Origin: Oscillospiraceae bacterium
GTDB taxonomy: Bacteria > Bacillota > Clostridia > Oscillospirales > Oscillospiraceae
Reading direction: 5' to 3'
Assembly (NCBI GenBank): GCA_017620315.1
Contig: JAFZQQ010000247.1
Span: 1-5,216 of the forward strand
Length of the DNA: 5,216 bases
Made by a program: the position numbers and the translations under genes
The notes under the pieces: generated by a model
Database searches by the model: none
Told to the model about the DNA's origin: nothing
What the model saw: the letters and a program-made list of their open reading frames with translations, nothing else
In this document: in pieces, positions 1-5,054 of the stretch
Position numbering within the stretch: the first letter of the stretch is position 1
How the letters are laid out: every line of letters begins with the position of its first letter

Positions 1-143
1 GCAAGACGGTGGAGGAGCTGACCGCGCTCGCGGCAAGGGAGGGCGTCGAGATGCCCGACGAGGTGCTGGAAGCCGCTGCCGGCGGAGCTTTTCATCCCCG
101 GTGCTGGGGATTTGAAATCGGTGATGTAGAACCCATCTGCTGA
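1..143 (+). CDS. RiPP precursor peptide, 3' end (double-glycine-type leader plus short core)
   Basis: This is the C-terminal 46 codons of a small peptide whose start lies before the window; the frame begins at base 3 and stops with TGA at 141-143. The visible part begins with an acidic, helical leader segment (VEELTALAAREGVEMPDEV) that ends in LEAAAGG, the hydrophobic-plus-GG pattern of leaders cut by double-glycine peptidases, as in Nif11-like and related precursors. The remaining core is AFHPRCWGFEIGDVEPIC, which has two cysteines, one at the extreme C-terminus. A radical SAM maturase begins 27 nt downstream, which supports a precursor role. Known of such families: radical SAM/SPASM enzymes form thioether or other crosslinks at cysteines or neighbouring residues. 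Inferred: the core would be modified and exported after cleavage at GG. I cannot assign a named precursor family, and the missing N-terminus hides the full leader length. Confidence 0.65.
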   Translation, partial: KTVEELTALAAREGVEMPDEVLEAAAGGAFHPRCWGFEIGDVEPIC

Positions 144-170
144 CCGCAGCGCGCGGGAAAAAAGAGCTTT

Positions 171-789
171 ATGTACTATCGGCTGACCGACAATTACGCC
201 CTGCGGGCGTGGAAATTCGTGAATCCCTTGCTGTACCACCGCTACATGTCGTGGACACGGAGGCCCGGGAGCTGCTGCTCTGCGACGGGGAGCATGACAT
301 AGCTGAGAGTGAAAAACTGCATTCCCTCTGCGAGCGGGGCATCATCGCGCCGTGTGAAAGGGGCGAGCAGCCCTCAGAGTGGTCGCGCTTCCGCAAGTAC
401 CCGCACCGTTTCGTCCCCGCGATGAACCTGATGCTCACGGGCAAGTGCAACTACAACTGCCGCCACTGCTTCAACGCCGCGGACAATGCCGACCGCATGG
501 CGGAGTGGGACTACGGCGCGCTCGTTGAACTTTTCGATCAGGCGGCGGAGTGCGGCATCCACTCTTTCACGCTCACGGGCGGCGAGCCGATGCTGTATCC
601 CCGCTTCAACGATATCGTCCGTGCGATTCCTGCGAATGGTTCGGACACTGCGGCGGCGGCTGCCGCGCGCTCGGCATTCTCGACGCCGGGGAGAGGACGG
701 GTGAATATGACTACAGCGCCTCCGACCCTCTCGCCTGCCTTTTCTTCAAGGGCGGCTGGTACGACAGGGTGCGTGAGCGTCTGGGATAA
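171..789 (+). pseudogene. Radical SAM/SPASM peptide maturase, broken by a frameshift and an internal deletion
   Basis: Pieces of one radical SAM peptide-modifying enzyme lie in order in three frames. (1) ATG at 171 opens MYYRLTDNYALRAWKFVN, a family-like N-terminus, but this frame stops at 300-302. (2) From about 230-245 the frame that is open from 209 carries the leader-binding-like region, then the iron-sulfur motif C-x3-C-x2-C (GKCNYNCRHC, cysteine codons at 446, 458 and 467) and the SAM-binding GGEP (578-589). (3) From about 610-620 a third frame gives the C-terminal SPASM cluster C-x2-C-x5-C-x3-C (cysteine codons at 622, 631, 649 and 661), a last Cys at 736, and the stop at 787-789. GGEP and the SPASM cysteines are almost adjacent, whereas intact family members are roughly twice this length. 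Most of the radical SAM barrel is therefore missing, by my estimate near 600 nt. Each frame change fits a net loss of 1 mod 3 bases. The product is presumably inactive, unless the breaks are assembly errors. Confidence 0.75.
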
Positions 790-805
790 ATCGACAATGC
801 GTCAA

Positions 806-840
806 ACCGCACCGCAAGCTTTCTCAGTCTGCGGTGCGGT
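806..840 (+). terminator. Perfect 11-bp stem-loop, likely terminator of the RiPP unit
   Basis: ACCGCACCGCA (806-816) pairs perfectly with TGCGGTGCGGT (830-840) around a 13-nt loop, 17 nt after the maturase stop. The following bases (attaattcta) are AT-rich but not a clean T run, so the site is a weak-tailed intrinsic terminator at best. It separates the RiPP locus from the exonuclease gene. Confidence 0.55.
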
Positions 841-881
841 ATTAATTCTAAGTAAAAAACTCCGGAAGTCAGGCTGACGAT

Positions 882-1478
882 ATGATCAACAGATACGTTG
901 CGTTCGACGTGGAAACACCGAATTACGAAAATAACCGTATGAGCGCTATCGGCGTGAGCGTCGTCGAGGACGGCAGGATCGTCGATGAGTTTTACTCGCT
1001 GGTGAATCCCGAGGCGCGCTTCGACCGGTTCAACATCCAGCTTACCGGCATCACGCCCGAGGCGGCTGCCGGCGCGCCGACCTTCCCCGAGCTTTGGCGG
1101 GAGCTGGAGCCGAGCCTGTCAAGCGGGCTTTTGATCGCGCACAACGCGCCGTTCGATATGTCGGTGCTTGCCAAGTGCCTGCTGGATTACGGCATTTTGT
1201 GGCGGTCGACGGCACGCTACGCCTGCACCTGCCAGATGGGGCGGCGACTTCTGCCCACGCTGCCGAACCATAAGCTCAACACCCTGTGCGACTATCTCGG
1301 ATTGGAGCTGGATCACCACCACGCGGGAAGCGACAGCGGCGCCTGCGCGGAGATACTTTTGCACTATCTGGATAACGGAGCGGATATCAGACCTTACATA
1401 CGCACCTATGACATGCTGCGCCTTTGCACGGCGAGGGCAAGCGGCACGGCAGGAGCGCTGCCGTACAAAAAACGGTAA
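882..1478 (+). CDS. DnaQ-like DEDDh 3'-5' exonuclease, stand-alone
   Basis: A 198-residue protein with the DnaQ/epsilon exonuclease fold that removes nucleotides from 3' ends of DNA or RNA in the cytoplasm using two metal ions. All motifs are visible. Exo I is FDVETPN with D9 and E11. Exo II is LIAHNAPFD with D92. Exo III is HHHAGSD, fitting H-x-A-x-x-D with H146 and D151. This makes it the DEDDh subtype with a full catalytic set. The exonuclease domain fills about residues 4-165; a basic 30-residue tail ending in KKR follows. There is no polymerase, helicase, BRCT or UvrC-type domain, so it is a small single-domain member. These are often labelled as polymerase III epsilon subunit, but a repair, RNA-processing or oligonucleotide-clearing role is equally possible. 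The ATG at 882 has only a weak upstream ribosome site (agg at 871-873). It stands alone, between the hairpin at 806-840 and a 223-nt gap. Confidence 0.88.
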   Translation: MINRYVAFDVETPNYENNRMSAIGVSVVEDGRIVDEFYSLVNPEARFDRFNIQLTGITPEAAAGAPTFPELWRELEPSLSSGLLIAHNAPFDMSVLAKCLLDYGILWRSTARYACTCQMGRRLLPTLPNHKLNTLCDYLGLELDHHHAGSDSGACAEILLHYLDNGADIRPYIRTYDMLRLCTARASGTAGALPYKKR

Positions 1479-1513
1479 GCTTCCTTTGATATAGCACAAT
1501 ATTGCGGTTCTTC

Positions 1514-1588
1514 GGCAAAGCGAGGTGCGCCGGAGCTCCCGCGCGATCCCAAAATATGAGTGCGGGCGCTTTGCCAAGCGCGTTTGGC
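1514..1588 (+). other. Nested inverted repeats between the exonuclease and the transporter
   Basis: GGCAAAGCG (1514-1522) pairs perfectly with CGCTTTGCC (1567-1575), and directly inside on the 3' side CCCGC (1538-1542) pairs with GCGGG (1562-1566). A competing small hairpin, GCCAA (1573-1577) with TTGGC (1584-1588), would use the last bases of the long stem. No T run follows, so it is not a standard terminator. It could be a folded 3' end of the exonuclease message or a regulatory element of the downstream operon. I did not recognise a known RNA family. Confidence 0.3.
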
Positions 1589-1591
1589 GAC

Positions 1592-1618
1592 TTGTAAGCC
1601 GCGCACAAATGTGATACA
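1592..1618 (+). promoter_or_regulatory. Candidate sigma-A promoter for the transporter operon
   Basis: TTGTAA (1592-1597) and GATACA (1613-1618) are separated by 15 nt, and an extended -10 TG lies at 1610-1611. Spacing is short and both hexamers are imperfect, so this is only the best candidate in the gap. It would give a leader of about 75 nt before the ATG at 1702. Confidence 0.3.
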
Positions 1619-1701
1619 CTGCAGTCAGCATATATCGGGTTTTGTTTTCGGCATCGGAATGCCTGCGCTGTCATCCACGGAAAAGAAAGGGTAAAACGGA
1701 T

Positions 1702-3300
1702 ATGGAAACAACAGCGAAAGAGACGGCCTACGATCTTTCCGGCAGCAGCATCCAAGCGCTCTGTGAGGAGATCACGGCGTTTCTCACGGCTCACGGCACG
1801 GCGAAAAAAGAGATCCTGAAGGTCACGCTGACGCTGGAGGAGGCTTTGCTGAACTATCGGGATCATCTCCCGGAGAGCTCCGCCGTCACACTTCGGATGT
1901 TTGCCCTTTTGGGCACGTTCCGCGTGACCGTCGCGGTCGAGGGCGAGCGCTGCGATCCCTTTGACGAAAAGGAATACTCGGTGCAGTCCATCATGGGAAC
2001 GCTTGTCGCGGCCGAGGATGCCGCGCGGTCGACATGGAAGTATAAAGCGCCGCGCAACGAGATCGCCTTTACCGCGCAGCGGGAACGCAAGCTCAGCAGC
2101 CTCGCGCGGATCGCTCTGGGGATACTGTGCGGGATGCTGCTCGGCAACGCGTTGCTGCTTCTGCCCGGCGAAACGGCGGGGAACATCGCAAGCGGCTATA
2201 TCAAGCCGGTGACAGACGCATATACGGGGCTTTTGTGCGTTATGGCGGCTCCGATGTGCTTTTTTGCGATCGTGCTCGGCATTGTCCGCATGGGAAACCT
2301 CTCCGCCGTTGGGAGCGTGGCAAAAAGAATGGCCGTTCGGATCGTTTTCACCGCGTTGATCGTTTCCTTTTTCGGCGCGCTTGCCGCTTCCTCACAGCTG
2401 TATTTCGGCGCCGGAGCGGGCAGATTTTCAAGCCTGAGCGCGCTTTGGGAGATCGTGACCGGCTTTGTGCCGACGAACATTCTCTCACCGATGCTGGAAT
2501 TCAATTCGGTGCAGATCATTATCGTGGGGATCATGTTCGGCGCGTCCATGCTCGCAATGGGACAAAAGGCGGAGAGCGCGATCGAGCTGTTCGACACCCT
2601 CAACTCCGTCAGCGTGACCTGCAACGTGTGCTATCTCAACCGTTTTATCCCGTTCTATGTCGCGCTGACGATGATGGGGATCATCTGCGCGGGCAGGCTT
2701 TCCGTCGCGCCGGGCCTGCTGCGGCTGCTGCTGGACATTCTCATCGGCGAGATGATCATTCTGATGTACTTCGTTGCGAGCGTTTGCATCAGGCTCCGGA
2801 TCCCGCTGCGGGAACTCCTTCACAAGATGGCGCCGTCGTTTATGATCGCTCAGTCCTCCGCGAGCTTTGGCGCAGCCTTTGTGGAAAACCTCAATTCCCT
2901 GCTGGAGCTTGGCGTTGACAAGGATTATGCCGCGTTCGGCTTCAACATCGGCGGCATTATCTTCCGCCCCGGAGAGTGCGTGATCTTCATGGCGTCCAGC
3001 CTGTATACGGCGTTTTTGTTCGGCATGGAGGTTTCATGGGGGTGGATCGTGACCGCGTTTCTGCTCTCCTTCCTCCTCTCGGTCGCAACGCCGTCGGTGC
3101 CCGGCGGTACGGCGATCAGCCTTGTGATCCTCTCCTCACAGCTCGGCTTCCCGGACGAGGTGCTGACGCTTTTGATCCCGGTGAGCGTAATACTGGAATT
3201 TCCGACGGTCGCCATCGACACCTTTTGCGCGAAGAGCCAGATCCTGCTGCTGGCGTCGGCAGTCGGCAAGGTCGATCTGTCCCGGACAAGGAAGGCATAG
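1702..3300 (+). CDS. SDF/DAACS-type symporter-like membrane protein with N-terminal RsbW-like (HATPase) domain
   Basis: A 532-residue two-part protein. Residues 1-125 are soluble and resemble the anti-sigma kinase fold of RsbW/SpoIIAB: the N-box pattern E-x3-N-x3-H appears as EEALLNYRDH (E47, N51, H55), and a later strand ends in CDPFDEKEYS, like the PFDP segment of that family. The G-rich ATP-lid motifs are not evident, so ATP binding is doubtful. Residues 135-525 are a polytopic domain of the sodium/proton:dicarboxylate (GltP/GltPh) family. Hairpin 1 is visible as QSSASFGAA (384-392), the TM7 unwound segment as FNIGGIIFRPGE (414-425), hairpin 2 as ATPSVPGGT (462-470), and TM8 as VILEFPTVAIDTF (496-508). 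The usual NMDGT and DxxRTxxN residues are replaced, so substrate and coupling ion cannot be transferred from known members. The ATG at 1702 is preferred because AAAGGG lies about 10 nt upstream and the conserved domain starts after it. The next gene starts 23 nt downstream, implying co-transcription. The transporter-fold call is firm; the N-terminal call is moderate. Confidence 0.82.
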   Translation: METTAKETAYDLSGSSIQALCEEITAFLTAHGTAKKEILKVTLTLEEALLNYRDHLPESSAVTLRMFALLGTFRVTVAVEGERCDPFDEKEYSVQSIMGTLVAAEDAARSTWKYKAPRNEIAFTAQRERKLSSLARIALGILCGMLLGNALLLLPGETAGNIASGYIKPVTDAYTGLLCVMAAPMCFFAIVLGIVRMGNLSAVGSVAKRMAVRIVFTALIVSFFGALAASSQLYFGAGAGRFSSLSALWEIVTGFVPTNILSPMLEFNSVQIIIVGIMFGASMLAMGQKAESAIELFDTLNSVSVTCNVCYLNRFIPFYVALTMMGIICAGRLSVAPGLLRLLLDILIGEMIILMYFVASVCIRLRIPLRELLHKMAPSFMIAQSSASFGAAFVENLNSLLELGVDKDYAAFGFNIGGIIFRPGECVIFMASSLYTAFLFGMEVSWGWIVTAFLLSFLLSVATPSVPGGTAISLVILSSQLGFPDEVLTLLIPVSVILEFPTVAIDTFCAKSQILLLASAVGKVDLSRTRKA

Positions 3301-3307
3301 ATCGGTG

Positions 3308-3319
3308 AAAGGAACGGAG
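3308..3319 (+). promoter_or_regulatory. Ribosome binding site(s) of the nucleosidase gene
   Basis: AAAGGA (3308-3313) and GGAG (3316-3319) lie 10 and 4 nt before the ATG at 3324, within the 23-nt gap after the transporter stop. The first has the better spacing. They support the start chosen for the nucleosidase. Confidence 0.6.
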
Positions 3320-3323
3320 AACT

Positions 3324-4103
3324 ATGGCGAATAACAAATACCAGACCGATGTGGCGCTGCTGTCGGTTACAACGACGGAATTTGCCGCGGTGACGCATTT
3401 CCACGATTGGAGGGCAAAGACCTTCTTCGGCGACGATCAGATCTATGACGTTGCCAAGTTTGAGCGGGACGGAAAGGAACGGTCTCTGGTGCATGCCAAG
3501 ATCGACGAGATGGGAATGACCGCGGCGGCCGCCACGGCGATGAAGGTCATTTATACGTTCCGCCCAAAGTATCTGATCATGGTCGGCATAGCCGCCGGCA
3601 TCGTGCAGAAGAATCTGGAGGATCAGCGTTACGGCGATGTGATCGTGCCGGACATCGTGTGGAACTATTCCGCCGGCAAGTTCGTCGCGCCCGAGCATGC
3701 GCAGATCAGATACGGAGATCTGGGCTTTTTGCCCCGCTCCACGGCGGTGAAAATATCGGATGAGGTTCTTGAATGTATCCGCGAGGCGGTCGAATCGCAG
3801 GATAATCCCTGCCATGTTTATATAGGTCCGATGGCCTGCGGCAGCACGGTGGTGGCGAACAGGGAGCTGCTGGAAAAACAGATCTACACGCAGAATCAGC
3901 ATACCGCGGGGCTGGACATGGAGTCCTACGCAGTGGTCTACGCAGCCTATCATGCAAATGAGCCAAGGCCTATCCCTATCATCATCAAAAGCGTCTGCGA
4001 TTTTGCCGACAGTGAAAAGACGGATGATTACCAACGGTTTGCGGCGTATTCCAGCTGCCAGTTTGCAAAATATCTCTACGAACAACGGCTTCCGCTGGAC
4101 TGA
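3324..4103 (+). CDS. Nucleoside phosphorylase / MTA-SAH nucleosidase-like protein (PNP_UDP_1 superfamily)
   Basis: A 259-residue cytoplasmic enzyme of the family that breaks the N-glycosidic bond of nucleosides such as methylthioadenosine, S-adenosylhomocysteine or inosine. The fold markers are in order: N-terminal strand VALLSVTTTEF with E19 in the place of the acidic residue of MTA/SAH nucleosidase; the glycine loop IMVGIAAGI (85-93), which lines the ribose/phosphate pocket; GPMACGSTVVAN (168-179); GLDMES (196-201) with M199 and E200, matching the ribose-binding Met-Glu; and SVCDFAD (223-229), where D226 matches the purine-binding catalytic Asp. The active-site set looks complete. The end of the protein (CDFADSEKTDDYQRF and on) resembles phosphorylase domains used in signalling or conflict proteins more than housekeeping MTA/SAH nucleosidase, as I recall them. 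There is no signal peptide. It sits between a transporter-like gene and a peptidase gene in a tight array. Hydrolase versus phosphorylase activity and substrate are open. Confidence 0.82.
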   Translation: MANNKYQTDVALLSVTTTEFAAVTHFHDWRAKTFFGDDQIYDVAKFERDGKERSLVHAKIDEMGMTAAAATAMKVIYTFRPKYLIMVGIAAGIVQKNLEDQRYGDVIVPDIVWNYSAGKFVAPEHAQIRYGDLGFLPRSTAVKISDEVLECIREAVESQDNPCHVYIGPMACGSTVVANRELLEKQIYTQNQHTAGLDMESYAVVYAAYHANEPRPIPIIIKSVCDFADSEKTDDYQRFAAYSSCQFAKYLYEQRLPLD

Positions 4104-4131
4104 GACCGGCACATATTGCCGACTTGCGCGC

Positions 4132-4137
4132 GAGGTG
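4132..4137 (+). promoter_or_regulatory. Ribosome binding site fixing the start of the C39-like peptidase
   Basis: GAGGTG at 4132-4137 lies 4 nt before the ATG at 4142. It makes that ATG, rather than the in-frame TTG at 4124, the likely start. With it, the protein opens with MKKRK, a normal positively charged start for an export signal. Confidence 0.65.
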
Positions 4138-4141
4138 CAAC

Positions 4142-4825
4142 ATGAAAAAACGTAAAACTGTTTTGATGCTGATATCCGTTGTGGCCGGCGTCATTGTGAT
4201 CGCCGCAGCTGCGGCGGCGATCCGTCTCTCGGTAATGACGAACCGCATCGGGGACGATTATTCGTCCGTGTTCGGCGAGGATAAGTATAAAACGCCGGTC
4301 AATGTCGAGAGCGTTGAAGTGATCACGCAAAAGGTTTCCTGCGGCTATGCCGTGATCGAGATGTTCTCGCACTGGAGCGGAGGGAACGTCACGGAAGAAA
4401 AGCTGTATGAGACATACGGAAAGGTCGTCACGTCGACAGGCCGGGCGTTCTGCGAGGAGATGAACAAGCAGTTCCCGCAGTATCAAACGACGATGCGCAA
4501 GTGGCTGAAAAACACGGAGCTGATCGAGCTTCTCTACGAGAACCTTTCCGCCGGGGTCCCCGTTCCTTTTGAGTGGGCCGCTCTGTACGGCGACGTATGG
4601 ACGCTGCATTATTCGCTGGTGACAGGAATGGATATCCCCAACAATACGATAAGGGTCGCGAATCCGTACGGCTATTATGAAGAGCTGTCCGTGAACGAGT
4701 TCCTGCGGCGAACAAGCTTTGAGGCCTATGAGAATATGCCGCTGTTCCTGAAGCTCGGGTTCGCGTTTGGTATTTTTGAGAAGAACACGATCTACGGCGT
4801 CTCTTCCAAAACGGCGGTTCGGTAA
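4142..4825 (+). CDS. Membrane-anchored or secreted C39-like papain-fold cysteine peptidase
   Basis: A 227-residue protein. Residues 1-5 are basic (MKKRK) and about 6-28 are a hydrophobic helix ending in an alanine run, so it is an N-in anchor or a signal peptide and the rest should lie outside the membrane. Residues 55-200 look like the C39/Peptidase_C39_2 papain fold. QKVSCGYAVIEM gives the oxyanion Gln (Q63) and catalytic Cys (C67). LHYSLVTGMD gives His (H156). IRVANPYG gives the third residue (N174), in the spot of the family NDP/NPY turn. An intact Q-C-H-N set suggests activity. Unlike ABC-transporter C39 domains it has no transporter part, so a role in cutting GG leaders is not implied. 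Family members cut peptides or act as cell-wall or toxin-like hydrolases; the substrate here is unknown. It follows the nucleosidase by 38 nt and is probably the last gene of the operon, though I see no clear intrinsic terminator after it. Confidence 0.68.
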   Translation: MKKRKTVLMLISVVAGVIVIAAAAAAIRLSVMTNRIGDDYSSVFGEDKYKTPVNVESVEVITQKVSCGYAVIEMFSHWSGGNVTEEKLYETYGKVVTSTGRAFCEEMNKQFPQYQTTMRKWLKNTELIELLYENLSAGVPVPFEWAALYGDVWTLHYSLVTGMDIPNNTIRVANPYGYYEELSVNEFLRRTSFEAYENMPLFLKLGFAFGIFEKNTIYGVSSKTAVR

Positions 4826-4938
4826 CACGGCCTTCGGAGAATGCGCCGCCCGACGTCGGAACCTTCGCTCCACCGGGCTAATAGTACCGTAAAAAAGGCG
4901 CTGCTGAAAAAAGTTGAAAAAACATCCCCCCACGGGGC

Positions 4939-4967
4939 TTCTCAACGGCAGCTGCACCTGCTATACT
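4939..4967 (+). promoter_or_regulatory. Extended -10 sigma-A promoter upstream of the FmdE-family gene
   Basis: TGCTATACT (4959-4967) combines an extended -10 TG with a TATACT hexamer at 4962-4967, five of six matches to TATAAT. TTCTCA (4939-4944) stands 17 nt upstream as a partial -35 (four of six). Transcription would begin near 4974, giving a leader of about 80 nt that contains a hairpin and a palindrome. It is the clearest promoter in the window. Confidence 0.65.
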
Positions 4968-4987
4968 GAATCTGCTTGAGATCTTTG

Positions 4988-5023
4988 AAGCGGGCTGCGT
5001 TTGTTACGGGGCGCAGCCTGCTT
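4988..5023 (+). promoter_or_regulatory. 12-bp stem-loop in the leader of the FmdE-family gene
   Basis: AAGCGGGCTGCG (4988-4999) pairs with CGCAGCCTGCTT (5012-5023), 12 bp with a single G-U, around a 12-nt loop. It starts about 15 nt after the predicted transcription start. No T run follows, so it is more likely a leader structure (stability or regulation) than a terminator. I do not recognise a molybdenum cofactor or other known riboswitch in it. Confidence 0.45.
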
Positions 5024-5027
5024 CGCT

Positions 5028-5037
5028 TGTCATGACA
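5028..5037 (+). promoter_or_regulatory. 10-bp perfect palindrome just before the ribosome site
   Basis: TGTCATGACA reads the same on both strands and ends 3 nt before the GGAGG at 5041-5045. It lies well downstream of the promoter, so it could be a roadblock operator or a short RNA hairpin near the ribosome site. A single 10-bp palindrome can also arise by chance. Confidence 0.25.
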
Positions 5038-5054
5038 CGTGGAGGAAAAAGTAT

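Noticed and set aside
550..789. Separate small cysteine-rich protein
   Set aside because: Its conserved part (from about 610) is the SPASM C-terminus of the broken maturase; the part before that is out of frame with the radical SAM motif and has no family-like sequence.
625..877. C-terminal extension of the maturase in the GGEP frame to 877
   Set aside because: After the deletion point this frame is low-complexity, runs through the hairpin at 806-840, and is the out-of-frame reading of the SPASM region.
1556..1597. 13-codon open frame in the gap before the transporter
   Set aside because: It has no ribosome site and lies inside the inverted-repeat region; an upstream leader peptide cannot be supported.
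1642..1701. TTG start extending the transporter by 20 residues
   Set aside because: The extra stretch has no ribosome site or family-like sequence, while ATG 1702 has AAAGGG about 10 nt upstream.
2925..4112. Long open frame of 395 codons on the minus strand
   Set aside because: It is antisense to the well-supported transporter end and the nucleosidase, with Arg/His-rich composition typical of a shadow frame in GC-rich DNA.
4124..4141. TTG start extending the C39-like peptidase by 6 residues
   Set aside because: It lies before the GAGGTG ribosome site that clearly serves ATG 4142.
4848..4878. GCCCG...CGGGC as a terminator for the peptidase operon
   Set aside because: Only 5 bp around a 21-nt loop and no T run follows.
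4913..4946. Nested inverted repeat GTTGA...TCAAC around CCCC...GGGG
   Set aside because: Stems are only 5 and 4 bp with unpaired stretches between; it overlaps the -35 region but is too weak to call an operator or terminator.
4076..4957. 293-codon open frame on the minus strand
   Set aside because: It is antisense to the peptidase gene, has no recognisable motif, and overlaps the promoter region at 4939-4967.
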